Of a stretch of 64,000 bases of DNA, positions 52,821 through 64,000 are shown piece after piece. The position numbers and the translations under genes were made by a program. The notes beneath the pieces are model-generated. The model was given only the letters and a program-made list of their open reading frames with translations, was not told the DNA's origin and made no database searches. The DNA is from Paraphaeosphaeria minitans (taxonomy: Eukaryota; Ascomycota; Dothideomycetes; Pleosporales; Didymosphaeriaceae): contig WJXW01000003.1 of assembly GCA_015832175.1 (NCBI GenBank), positions 3,534,001 to 3,598,000 on the forward strand, given 5' to 3'. The number at the start of each line of letters is the position of its first letter. The first letter of the stretch is position 1.

Positions 52821-55379
52821 TCATGCACGAGCGGAGGTTCCAGGCGAGGCGGCGTAAGCAGCTGCTGCGGCAGCATCGAGTCCGCGCAGTTGCGGTGCGT
52901 ACTTGGGGTGCTTGATGAACTTGGGAACAGAGTCCTATTGGGTGTTAATAAAATGCCCGAATTGCTGTATTCAAGCTACTTACGCTGGACATGAGCTTGA
53001 AGATGGAGTTTTGCGCCTTTTCGAAGAGCGACGCAACCTCGACCAAGCTTTGCATCATGGCGGCGTCGTCACCAACAGCACGGGTCATACGGGTAGCCAA
53101 TTGCGTGCGCAGGGCGTGATCGATATTAAGCTCGTTCGGCGAACCTGGAGCAAGGAAGGCATTGTATAGACCTAAAAGAATGAGCATCTTGAATTCGTCG
53201 CACAGGGTAATAGCTTACCGTATGCAGCTGCTAGCGTTTCGCGGATCGTCTCGATTTTGTTGTCTCCCGTAGCATTCACGGCTGCTCGGTACTGGTTGTT
53301 GAAATCCTGTACCTCGATGTAGAAAGACAGATTCTCTTCGCACATTGTTTCCTTGAGGAACTCGCGATACAGTAGGCGCCAAGAGGGGTTGCGGATGATG
53401 ACGTTCGTGCGGTTGCTGTTGGAGTCACGAGCAGCGCCGTCTCGTGCTTTGGCAGCATTCGAATCCATTAGCGCTGGCGTGTCCTCGCTGATGTTCCACC
53501 CGGCAACACGCTCGCCGTGTTGTGTAATGTAGTAGTGCACTTGCTTCGCAGGCTGAAATTTCTCAGAAGAGTTGCGTGCATCGACCGGAGCGATTAGTCC
53601 CAACTGAAGGAACATGGAGCAAATCTCAATAGCTTCGCGACGGTCAACCATGGTGGAACAATCCATGAGCCATTCAGCGGCGTTCCTGCCGTTGAACGTG
53701 TGCTCATACGGTCGACTTTGTGTCGGCTTGTGCTTGATGGTCCGTACGCCTACGTCGCACTTGCCAAACTCATGAATCGAATCGGAATCCGACGAGATTT
53801 CGTTGGCACTGTTACCAACGAAGCGACGGAAGATAATCTCAATTGTCTGTTCATCGTGGTGCAGCGCGTCGGTGTCCGTGCCGCGCTCGAGAATGACGAG
53901 CTGGTGCGGGTTGCGGGAGGACTCGATGACAGCCTTGACGTGGGTGGACTGGATGCCGTTGCGTGTGCAGAAGCCTTCTAGGATGTGGATACCCTTGGGC
54001 GAGAGTTGCCACACAGAGCTCTTGTTGTTGAAGTCGAATTTGCCCTCGACTGATTCGATGAATTTTGCCTCGTAAAATCTTGTGCAGACAGAGCGAGCCA
54101 TCTCCTTGGCCATGGAGAAAGTGGTGGTGGTGGTCGTAGTAACGACACGAGAAGCATCTTTGGGATCCGGCATGCGGTTGGATTGCGAAAATTTCAGCGA
54201 GCCTAGATTTGTTATGGCCTCGTCTGAAGTGAAGGTGAAGTCGACCATCCTGAACCGCACGCGGTGCGGGGTGAGTGGCAATGACACCATCAAAGTCGAG
54301 AAGAGGTCCTTGAAATCCTAAGAAGAGTCAGTAAGGTCCGATACGGCCGGCAGCTGAGCTGCAGGCGTAAATTCTTCCCCATTCGGATTGTGCGGTTCTT
54401 GATAGAACCTCCCCGTGTCGCCATCATCATTGCACGTGACAATGCATTCGAGAGACCAACAATCCAATCGAATCGCCGTCGTTCCGGGAGAGTGATGTAA
54501 GAAAGGGGCATGTATGTAGCAACCGGCCTACTCTGCGTCGGTTGCCGGAGCCCAGGGCGATGAAGTCGGGGCAGGATTTCTTCGGGTGTTACAAGAGGGT
54601 GACGTGAGCCAAAGATATGACCAACGTGGGCATGTCTGCTGTGTCCGCTGCCTATTTAAAGAAAACTGTGTGCTTACCCTGGTGTACGGCCGCTCATCGT
54701 CCGTCATGCGGAGGAGCCGCGAAGAGGTTTGGTGCATCTTCTTGTCGCCTGCTCTGGCTGGCTTTGTGGACCGTTGGAGGTTGTCCAGCTTGCCGGCGGG
54801 GTCACTGTCGGGAGCGTAGGATGGCGTCGAGGCTGCGAATAGGGAAGGCCCGGAGCGGTCGCTGGCAGCGTCGGGGTCGCGGGTGGACCTAAGGCTGGCA
54901 CTGGTGGAGGAGTCGCGGGGATGCAGCTCTGGCGTGAGCGTGGACGTGGGCGGGTCGAAGCGGCCACGGGAGGAGGAAATCGAGGCACGCGGGGCAGCCG
55001 GTTGGAGCAGCGAGGCCGGCAGGACGTGCGAGGTGCTGCTGGCGCGGACGTGGACGTAGGTGTCGGCGTGCGAGGCGGTGGACTTGCGGAGCAGCGGAAA
55101 TCGCGAGGCCAGGGTGGAGCGGCGCGAGAAGGGGTGCTGGGGGAGGGCGTGGGCGTGCTGAGCAGGAGCAGACGCGGACAGGCTGGCCGGGGCAGCAGCG
55201 GCTCCAGCGGCTCTGTCAGATGGCAACTCGGCGGGGGCTCCTGAGGCGGACGAGTGGGTGTTGGGACGTTGGGGCGGGCGAGTCTGGCGGTGCTGCTGGT
55301 GGTGCTGGGTGGTGATGGGGCTGGGGGGGGTGAGGGCGGAGGAGAGAGGGTAAGGGAGCAGGGCCGTGTTCATAGACAT
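52821..55379 (-). CDS. flbA: Regulator of G-protein signalling, FlbA/Sst2 type
   Basis: Four exons: 54678–55379, 53219–54317, 52984–53171 and 52821–52934, giving 700 residues, close to Aspergillus FlbA. The first 234 residues are Ser/Pro/Ala-rich, ending in S-S-R-L-L-R-M-T-D-D-E-R-P-Y-T-R, which joins D-F-K-D-L-F-S-T-L across a 360-nt intron. DEP-type domains are at about 235–367 (M-A-K-E-M-A-R-S-V-C) and 422–504 (F-N-G-R-N-A-A-E-W-L-M-D-C). The RGS domain is at about 542–670 (S-W-R-L-L-Y-R-E-F-L, E-E-N-L-S-F-Y-I-E-V, L-N-I-D-H-A-L-R). FlbA-type proteins speed GTP hydrolysis by Gα FadA and so switch growth to conidiation. Confidence 0.93.
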
Positions 55380-58300
55380 CTAAGCAACCGGGGCAGAGAC
55401 ATGGAGGTCGCAGACTGGGATGAAGGGAGTGGGACTAGCCAGGGTAGCCCGTCAAGCTCGCTTTGGGCGTGCGCTGGGCCAGCAGAAGAGAAGGGGCCTG
55501 CGACGGATTCGACGGCGCGCGCCTAGGCCCAAAGCGCTTAGGGAGCACGACGGCATTCCACGAGGACAATCCCTGCCAACACGCGCGTGAGCCTGAGCCT
55601 GAGCGGGCCAAGCCGTTTCATGCCACGCCGCGACACAGCGGCCGCCGCTCAAAGCCATCCTGGCTCCTGTTGGTGAGTTGCGAGCACCACCTGTATCATC
55701 CCGTCATTCTCACTCTTACTCAGACACCCGCGCCTCCCCTCTCCTTCCCTTCCCTGACCGCGCCGGGCCCAGTGCAGCCTGTCTGGCTCCGTGGCTCCGT
55801 GGCTCGCATGCAGGCGCGTCCGCGAGCAGCGACGGCAGCACTGCGACGAGCAAAGCGTCGTTACGCCGCCTTGGGTCCCCGAGGCTGTTCCTTTGGCCAT
55901 CCTCTCCGCCCTCCCCGTTGCCGTGTAACGCCCGCCCCGCAGCTGTTTGCTGCCTGCCCGGTCGGACAGTGTGACGTCCAACCATCTCAGCCCTCCGCCG
56001 TGAAACGACCAGCCTTGTTCCGAGAGGTGCGGAGGATTGCTGATGTCCTGCCAAAACGTGGCAGTCCACGTTTTCCTGCCCCGGCCCGGCCTTAGCTGCG
56101 CACCCGTCGTTTGGCAAATTTGCTCACAGCACCCTTGCCCGCATCGTTCCCATTTTCCTGTGGTCATTGCACACCTCTTCTGCAGTTCGTGGCTGGCTAC
56201 AACCAGCGCCCCCAGCCCCCCCGCCAGGCCACACCGACTCTCCCTGCGTACGGTGTACAACATGCCTGCCGCCTTGACGTCGGTGACCAGCCGTCATGCG
56301 TTGCGTCCGCTCCATGGCAAAGCGTTTCGGGACACGAGATGCTGATCGCTGACCACGTGTGTGACCCACGGCCTGGATGCGAGACATGTTCAGGCTTGCC
56401 TGGCTTGCCGGGGCCCGCCGTACCCGACCTGCTGGTCACCTTTCACACCCTCTCCCGCCTGCCCTGTTGCAGAGTAGCCCCAATGCAATCCTTCACTTGG
56501 CCTCGCTGCAGGGGTCTTGGGCGAATGGGCGTCGACGGAGCGTTTCACGGGAACGCAGATCGCGCCACTGCCCACAGCCCACGGCCAGCCTGGGTGACTT
56601 TGTTCAGTCTTTTCCGTTTGCAAGAATAGCAGAGACAATGCGCCCGCCATGGCCAATCCTGCTCTCAAAGACACGCAAGCTCGTGAATCCTCATGGCTGA
56701 AATCTCCGAACAGACACGTGAGAAGGCGTGAGGAAAAGCAAGCACCCCCACGTTTCAGCTCCGGGGCACACAGGCAAGGGGCTCCCCGCATGCTATTCCC
56801 GAGAGAGGCATGTCTCTACCGCATCGGTTTGCTTGAAGACGCCTGTCTGCTCCCTTCGTCGATATCGAGCCGTCCATGGCATTGCGCCATATCGTCGCTC
56901 CCTTTCCAGATCCCACCGCCAGAGAGTTCCCGTTGCGCAATCAGTGCCATCGTATTCCCGCGAGGAGCCCTGCACAGTACGGCACTGGTAGCGAATGCCA
57001 AGCGACTACCGCGACGCCCCTGGATCATCATGCTCTGCTCCATTCATTTAACAATCTGGCGCTCGAACAGACTCGACAAGTACCTGTTCCTCGCGCCTTG
57101 TTTCATTCGTCGTCGTCCGTTGTTAGTTGCCGTTCCTGCAAAATCAGCTGTTGCTCTGCGTCCGCGTCCGCGTCGTGAACCGAGTCCGTTGAGGCGAATT
57201 TTGGGATGCGCTTCGTCGAGTGGCCTATCGCATCCTCTTTGACCGGGATCATGCTCACACGGCAAAACCTCTGACGCAGCAGATATTGAGTCATGGGCTG
57301 CTCTCGTGGCGCCAGGATTCGACACGTGGAAGCCCTCCTTTACGGGCCGCTGGCGTGAACGCTCAATCGCCGTGCGACGTCGTTCTGCAGCTTCTGAAGC
57401 GTCCCTGTGTCACGCACCCGCCGAAAAGCCCACGGCGCCGCCTGTGAGAGAATACATCGTGACTCGCTTGGCCCAAGATGCAGGCCACAATGGCAGAGCT
57501 TTAGCCGAGGAACAAGTCAGCTGCCGGGATCGTCCTTATCGGCAAGGGATGGATAGTACTAGAGCCCTCGTGCAGAACTCCTGGCCTGGCGCTGCCCTCA
57601 TCGGTGCAATCTAGACTGTTTGTTGATGCTCGTATGACTTGCGCATGGTTTGCTTGCTGTCTCTTTTTTTTCAATCCTCGCGTTGGAGCGGGGCAACTGT
57701 TAGCGTACATGTACATGCTACTAGAGTCAGAAAATGTCGGTGAGCATTCAACGAATGTGCAGAAGGCGAGGTGGGACCGTGGTGGTGGCAGGTTTGACAC
57801 GCAGTCGGCCAAAGACCTTACTCGTAGAGCCGAGTTGTAGCCTGCGCGCTTTGACGTCTCAGGCAGGGTGTGGGGCCTTTGTAGCTTCTACACAGCACGC
57901 TACCGGTGAACAGTCTGAAGGCGTCGTGGTTACTTTGGGTCCATTTGCGGAGCCTGGACGGGCACGAGAACATTCCAAAAGGCCTTCTAGAAAGTAATAG
58001 GTAATAGCTGGTATGTGGAGATGAGCCGCCACTGCTCGGACGGACTGCTCGGACGAGGCTTCTTCTAGTCCAATCAGTTCTAGTTTAGGGGTCATTCACT
58101 ACGCAGATCTTCCGCGCTTTTACTCACGTCCCGCACAGCCCTCGCTGTTGTAAGGATTTGCTTCAAGCGGTAGGCGATCCTTATGGCGTCACTTGCGATT
58201 CCCTTTTGCCGAACGGCGAAAAGCGAGGCGCTGCGACAGCGAGCCGATGTTCGCCGAAATATCCTACACGGCGCTAGTCGATCTTGACAGGTTGGTCTCA

Positions 58301-60098
58301 AGCAGCCTTGAGATCTTCGGGACGGGCGTTAATGCGGCGGGACAAGGTATGTTGACAACTCGCTGGCGCTGCAGGTCGAGTTTCAGGGTCGGCTGGGAGG
58401 GAGGTTAGGTTGTGGATCTGTCGGCGAGAAAAAAGGGCCTCGAGCGAAGGAAAGCACGATGCAAGCGTCGTGCCTGCCTTGTCTAAAGTACTTAGCTTCT
58501 CTCTAAAGCTTGTACCATCTCCACTCGTTAGCTTCACGGTAGATAGGTACCTATACTATGTACAAAAATCTTACGTTAGACACAAGCTTTCTCCTGGCCG
58601 CAGCCGCCGCAGACTGGACCTCACGCGACATCGCCTACCCAGCACCAGCTCGAGCCAGTGTCTATTACGAGTTGTGACGAGCTTACGAGGACTGAGTCTG
58701 CCGGGCGCGCTTATCTGGCTTCTGGAATTTCTTTTGGAAACATGTTGAAGATGCATGTACTGGGCCGAACCGTTGGCGCCGTATCTCGTATTCGACTTGG
58801 AATGAACCGAGATCAACTTCATATACATGCATTGCAACGCAATGATCTACGGAAATGAAATAACCATCATACGCAGAGCTGCGCTCTCGCATTGGAATGT
58901 CACTCTATATCCCGGATGTGAGCAGACTACGCGATGACTTTACGCGATACATGGGTCACCGCGACCGGATTGACATCACTCCCACGAAACTAACACGAAT
59001 CCCACGTGAAGAGGCATCCTTTTTCACTGAGTGACCGACCGAAACTTCAGGCAGCTGTACCAGCACAAAGGTTTTGCCCTGTGCGCTAAGCAATCTCCTG
59101 AATCCTACAGGATCCTGCCAGCGAAACTGACGCAGGGGCACGACGTGCATTCGCCATATTCCCGGTCGTATTTCCACGTGGCTCGCTCGGGAAGTCTGCT
59201 CGGATAGGGAAATGTTGGGTTGCTTTCGGTTGCAGGTTACAGAAGCAGACTGCTGTGGGTGCAAATGGGGATGTGCTAAGCGAAATGAGGGATTGGACAT
59301 CGGTGTTGGTAAAGGGGCGTTTGTGTCAGTGCAAGGGTGATGCATGGTCTTTTGGTGTTTGTCGGTGTAACATGAGGCAACGTGCAAATGTTGTATGCGG
59401 AGAGAATGAGGTGGGCAAGAGCCAGCTGCCGATCGACTTATACGGTACTCTAGCGAAGGGCATGTTGTGATGATCTGGCAAGTGAACGAAATTAGACATA
59501 TATGTGTGACCACATTGCTTTACTCGTAGCCTTCGAGTACTCGTAGAGAAAAGAAATATGCAACATTCGCTCATGCGAGGCAAAACCATCCTCTCATGCC
59601 CAAGTGATCCAAAAAAAAATGGAATCATCCCATCATCGAGTTGAGCAGCCTGAACAGATCTACAAAGGCCCGAATGCTGACGAAACATTGCAAAGGGCGG
59701 CTGATGTTCTCCGAAAGGTAAGAGTATTTCCTACACAGTAGGTATGACAGCACACTGGCGATGCAAAACCTCGGCTTTTCCCGTAGGTACCCAGGATTTC
59801 TGCATTCGGGCCAACCATCTTGGAGTACTTCATCGTAGTTTGATGCATGGTCGTGCTTGTGGCAAGGACTACACACTGTGACAACACTTTCCGAAGTGGT
59901 CCGTACCGTACCCTCGGCGATATTACGGCCCAACGGTGCGCGTCAAGTTGATAGCCAACCCGGTTTTTACAACAGAAACAATGGCCTTCCCAAGTACTAG
60001 CGCGACGGGGGCCTCGGAGACTGATAGCATGGATGTTACCAGTGGTGCAGATTTGACCAAGGAAGTGCAACCTGGGTGTGAGGAGTGGAATCGGCGGT
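55380..60098. promoter_or_regulatory. 4.7-kb gene-free region upstream of flbA
   Basis: No ORF here shows a protein-family pattern; longer frames at 55463–56095 and 55649–56263 overlap each other on opposite strands and are Arg/Pro/Ala-rich, as expected of G/C-rich non-coding DNA. The flbA promoter and leader must lie at the left end. The right end is the 3' flank of the 561-residue gene. The extent suggests a large regulatory region or unannotated non-coding RNA. Confidence 0.4.
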
Positions 60099-61941
60099 TT
60101 AAGGAGCCCTAGTGCGGGAAAATTGAGCATCTCCAGGATGCGCTGGGAAATTTGTTGCGGCTGTGGGTGCGTTAGGATACCTATGGTGAGGCTGCATGGA
60201 AGTCCAACCATAACCATAAACGTAGGTACCTTGGGGGTGAACCGGAGCGCTGGGATGTACAAAGTGTACGTAACCATTGCTAGGGTGCGGGTAGTATGCT
60301 GGCACAAACGTCGGCTCTATGCGAGCGAACTGGTGGGTAAGCGGCCCCAGAGTGGGTAGCTGCTGCTCATGCAATGGTACATGACTCTGAGGATGATAAT
60401 TCACCCCGTTGACCGGGAATTGAAGAGCATCCTGTCCACTTGATTGGGCTCTCAGGGAACCGTTAGATCGGTAGTACTGCGGATAGTCGGTTGTGACATT
60501 GGGCATGAAATTGTGCACCGCCGTGCTGTGGAACGGAACTTGGGACTGCATATCTCTTCCTTGTGGCTGAGCATAGGAGCAATTAAGACCATGCTGCTGG
60601 TGTTGAGGGAAACATTCGCCAATGTTCTGGCGTCCAGCAGGTAAGCTGGAGGGTACTGGTCTGAAGTACTCTCGCGGTTGCGTGTTTCTGCTGTGCCGAG
60701 ACAGCTTCTCCATGTAGTCCCACAGACTGGACATCGATGCTGACTGAACCTTGACAGGTGGTACGCACCATGTCTTCAGACGATCGGCGGTTGTGGTCTT
60801 TACCTCCTGGGTAACTTCCACGAATGATGGTTCACGGAGTTCTGGCGAACCATGCTCGAACAGAAGCACGGGCTTGCCATCGATGCCACCTTCTGGGTTT
60901 CTGCTCAGCCTCAAACAATATTTCTGACCAATTTCGTATTTCGGGATGCCACGTAGGCGAAAACTAGCATTGTCGGCTTGGAGCTTGACACGCAAGAAAC
61001 GGAAAAAGGGAAAGTTGTTGACTAGGACAAGAATCGGAGCTCCAAGGGTACTCGAATTCGGGGGATTGGACCTGAATAGACACGACGTTAGTCTTGATGA
61101 TAGCTCAAGAACACAGTCTCGACCATGCAATTGCAGAGCTCTATACGAGGTAACTTACAGCATGACAATAGTACCAGGAGCAACGACATGGAAGCTTGCT
61201 AGAAGTGATTTGTAGATGTCTTGATGTTGCGTTAGCCAGGTTCAAGTTAGAAAAGACAAGTAGCTTACATCGATTCTGCTGAGCTTCTAATTGGCTTATC
61301 TTGAAGTCCAATTTCTTGCGGTCTTCACCATCAATGTTGACATCCACGCCCCATGGCATCTTATTGAGGTACTCCCATTCGATAGCGAATCGTTGATCGA
61401 GATTCAAGTATGAATCACGAGGCATTCTGTCCGATTTTGCAGCGAGCTTCAAAGTACCAGGACCCTCGTCATCTACAGTATCCCCAAGATACAGGTACAT
61501 CTTGAGGTCGTGGATGGCCTTGGGCGGATACGAAGTTATTGCATAGAACTCCGCAGTTCGGCTGTGTCTATCGCTTGTCACGATGAGGGCCGGGTGTTGA
61601 AAAAACCCACCTTCCTTCTTCTGGAAATGTATGATCGACGACTTAAGAACCTGGTTGCACGCGGGTATGAAGTATACTTTCAGCACCTTGGGCGGTCCCC
61701 GAATTCTTCTACCTGAACAAGAAGGGTTGGAGGTTGCTGGTACAGTTGGTAATGCTCCCAGAATCGAGCTCGTATGCATAGAATGAACTGGTAGCGTTGG
61801 GGTCGTAGCTGGCCGCGGTGGAGGAGAATTGGCCGACATCGAAGCGGCTGATAGATTTTGAGAGGAACCTAAGTCTATACCTTTTGCATTATCATTCTGA
61901 GCGGGGTTAGAGCGAGGTAATGATGTTGGACTTCCGCTCAT
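60099..61941 (-). CDS. Protein of unknown function, 561 residues
   Basis: Three exons, 61269–61941, 61159–61198 and 60099–61071; the middle exon is 40 nt and all phases agree. The ATG at 61941 is the first in frame. The N-terminal 90 residues are Ser/Pro/Thr-rich. A folded-looking region spans about 85–330: R-R-I-R-G-P-P-K-V-L-K-V-Y-F, F-F-Q-H-P-A-L-I-V-T-S-D-R, E-W-E-Y-L-N-K-M-P-W-G, then V-V-A-P-G-T-I-V-M-L and F-F-R-F-L-R-V-K-L. The rest is Gln/His/Tyr/Pro-rich low-complexity sequence that could phase-separate or act as an activation region. No signal peptide or membrane segment is seen. I do not recognise a family. Confidence 0.78.
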
Positions 61942-63763
61942 GTTGTATCTTTCGTGCGCGCAGGCGACTGTAAGATCAAGTAGCCAAAGCAGGCGTGCCA
62001 AAATAAACACAGACGGCGCTGAGTATGTACACAGAGCAGGAGCGCGTTTCGCTGTCAATTGATAGCCCAACGGGGCGCGTGCTTTTTGGCTCGAGCTGTT
62101 TACTCTGTCAAGCCCTCCCGTGACATTTCTTTCAACTTTGGAACATTTTGACCAACTAAGTACTGGGCAGCTGCGCGATAGAAGTTTATATATTATTTTG
62201 CATTAGTACATATCATGTTCACCCTAGTCTTGCAAACGCTGGGGCTTTCGAGTTGCCCCAAAAAAAAAAACATAAAAAGCGTTCCGCAGTGGCCTGCCCC
62301 ACCAACTGATTTGAAGCATGAATTCGAGCCAGGAGCTGACTCCAATATATGGCTGCACGGATCGTGCTCGTACCCATTAGTCAGGTGACTGGCATGGCCA
62401 CGGGTGGCATGGCAACCGACCCCAAAGCGTCACAAGGCAGGCGCATGGGCAACACCTCTGTATGAGCATATTGGCATAAGAGGACAAATAAAATGCATCG
62501 GATGATCACTCGAATATTTGCCGGAATAGAAGTGGCAAAGTCCGAGCACGGCAAACTTGATGACCCAGCTTTCCTTCCCCACGCCCGCACGATAAAAGTG
62601 CACTTATTGGAGACTGTAAAATTCAAATATTCATGAATGGCGTCCACCGCTGGAAGAATAGATCGCGATTTACATGCGGGCGCCTTCATAGATCAACATG
62701 TACCTGCCGGGCAAGCAGAAGGATCTCATATAGATTCGAAGAACACATTCAGCCCGAAAATTGACGAAGACTCAGCAAAGCAGCGATGTTGTGGTGTCCA
62801 TGTCGCTGCTGTCACGACCACATTTAGCGAAGGGCGCACTATCACAGCATGGGACTACAAGTGGTTGAATAACTCTGTAAGCGGTTACGCGAATTCGAAA
62901 ATTGGAGATCATCAAGAATGCATGATTAGGTAGTAATCGTTCATCTGCACAAGATCCTCGTTCCAGCACCCTACTTTCCAAGCGACATTGACCAAACACG
63001 AACTAGAGGCGAATGGTAAAGAGACACCCTCACCCGTCCCAAAGTGGCGACTGGGTTGAAGCCAGCGATAAGAGATTAGTTTGAATGGATACCGAGGGCT
63101 GGTTCCTTTGAGTGGATGTCTCTTGTTGACGCCACTAGCGTTCCGATCGAAGCCAATGTGGTGTCTCGTCTCGAACGTGGCAGTGCGCTATTGTGAGCTC
63201 CCATCGATAGCCTTTGATTCCAGCTGATCCTCTCGAGTGAGCGCTGTGATGTTGCAAAAGATGGTATATGAGGCCATTATGAGTTCTCTCTGATGCTGGT
63301 CTGGGTGCTTCAGGCTTCGAGCCAACGGTGCCAGACATTGTCGCAAGAGCTGGATTGTGAGGCTGCTGGGGGTGCATACGCCTCACCAGCTGCTGGTATG
63401 AGTGCTTCAGGCTTCGAGAGCCAACGATGCTGGATTTTTCGGAAAAATATGGTAAAAGAGACCGCCCTTAAAGGTGCTTGCCGTCTTCATTGGGGATGAT
63501 CCGGGTGACTTAGGCCATGATAGCCAATGGTGCCGGATATTGTCCACTATTCAGGTTTTGCTGAGAACACTGAGATTCCTTGCATAGGTCCAGGAATGCC
63601 GATTGCTGTTGGTGAGAGAGTCGATGGAAGGAAAGGTTGTGGCGAGTGAGAAAGAGAGGCTTCCGCTTCAGCGCTGGAAGAAGATGTTGGTGAACAGGTG
63701 ATGGCCAGTGTGCTTCAGGCTCAAAAGCCAACGGTGCCTGGCATTTTCGGTGGCTGAGGCTAC
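61942..63763. other. Intergenic region with spaced degenerate repeats
   Basis: This contains the promoter of the 561-residue gene on its left. Four degenerate copies of a roughly 40-bp motif lie at 63305–63750. No gene was recognised. Confidence 0.5.
63305..63750. repeat. Degenerate ~40-bp motif in four copies, about 100 bp (one 200 bp) apart
   Basis: Copies start near 63307, 63402, 63502 and 63710. Each resembles GTGCTTCAGGCTTCGAG followed by AGCCAACGGTGCC and a GG/GACATTGTC-like end. Divergence is 10–30 percent by eye. The array ends within 20 bp of the stop codon of the partial gene at the right edge. Confidence 0.65.
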
Positions 63764-64000
63764 TCAGCGTACTTGCTTGTTCATGATCCGCTTGAGGGAT
63801 TCCTGGTCGAAAACGATCTTTCGACCGGCAAGCAATGGCTGGACGTTTCGGTATTCGATCCAGAACGTATTTTCCTGTGGCCCGGCCTTGTCATAGAAAT
63901 TGACGAAGCTCGTCTTGGGAAACTGGTCTGACCAAGGCTCGAGGGTCAAGAGACGGGTGTTAACGCCGTCTACACCCTGATGGGCCTTTATGTTATCGGT
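63764..64000 (-). CDS. C-terminal part of an unknown protein (cut by the right edge)
   Basis: The frame is open from the window edge to the stop at 63764, 78 residues. Its composition is protein-like: L-E-P-W-S-D-Q-F-P-K-T-S-F-V-N-F-Y-D, then F-W-I-E-Y-R-N-V-Q-P-L-L-A-G-R-K-I, ending in M-N-K-Q-V-R. No family was recognised from this fragment. The bulk of the gene lies beyond the window. Confidence 0.55.
   Translation of the reverse strand, partial: TDNIKAHQGVDGVNTRLLTLEPWSDQFPKTSFVNFYDKAGPQENTFWIEYRNVQPLLAGRKIVFDQESLKRIMNKQVR

Noticed and set aside
55463..56263. Overlapping frames of about 200 codons on both strands upstream of flbA
   Set aside because: Both are Arg/Pro/Ala-rich with no motif; long frames on both strands at once are typical of G/C-rich non-coding DNA.
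1..64000. CRISPR arrays, prokaryotic operons, integrated viral genes, rRNA
   Set aside because: None seen. Spliceosomal introns and gene content are fungal nuclear, and the tandem repeats found lack array structure.

Overview
The window is nuclear DNA of a filamentous ascomycete (Pezizomycotina). Most genes carry short GT–AG introns of about 45–60 nt, and the core genes are ascomycete ones: a FlbA-type RGS protein, the DASH subunit Dad2, shugoshin, Chk1, Scs2, a Ypq-type PQ-loop transporter, a Cce1-type resolvase and a Mid2-like wall sensor. The intron style, the G/C-rich promoters with (GGTA)n and poly-C runs, and the A/T-rich RIP-like patches fit a Dothideomycete best, but the class is an inference. 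I call 27 protein-coding loci: 22 apparently complete CDS, one nearly complete CDS with an unresolved splice phase, two cut by the window edges, and two weak small or degraded ORF sets. In addition there are two clear pseudogenes, which are counted among the 27 loci when the weak sets are left out.

Left part (1–24.2 kb): an Axl2-like bud-site protein runs off the left edge. A LigB-type extradiol dioxygenase is divergent from an ACS-family MFS transporter. Then follow Cce1-like resolvase, a small secreted Cys-repeat protein, a Mid2-like sensor, the Ypq-like PQ-loop protein, asparagine synthetase, Scs2/VAP, a UBA–zinc finger–UBX protein and a short RecQ helicase.

Middle part (24.2–37.2 kb) is an accessory, decaying segment: a Zn2Cys6/fungal_trans regulator pseudogene, an apparently intact peroxisomal D-amino-acid oxidase, a cytochrome P450 pseudogene, a purine-deaminase paralogue with an altered active-site motif, a second ACS-family transporter, and a frameshifted ORF set of unknown family beside RIP-like DNA. 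The surviving genes look like nitrogen or carbon scavenging. The dead regulator and P450 suggest a formerly larger catabolic or secondary-metabolite locus.

Right part (37.2–64 kb): an 836-residue fungal orphan protein, a small membrane protein, then a cell-cycle group: shugoshin and Dad2 head-to-head over 286 bp, Ypi1 (PP1 inhibitor) and Chk1. FlbA follows, with a 4.7 kb gene-free region upstream. The end holds a 561-residue protein of unknown function and a gene cut by the right edge, bordered by a roughly 100-bp-spaced degenerate repeat.

Exon boundaries were derived by hand from GT/AG sites, reading-frame phase and family conservation. No search, alignment or RNA data were available.
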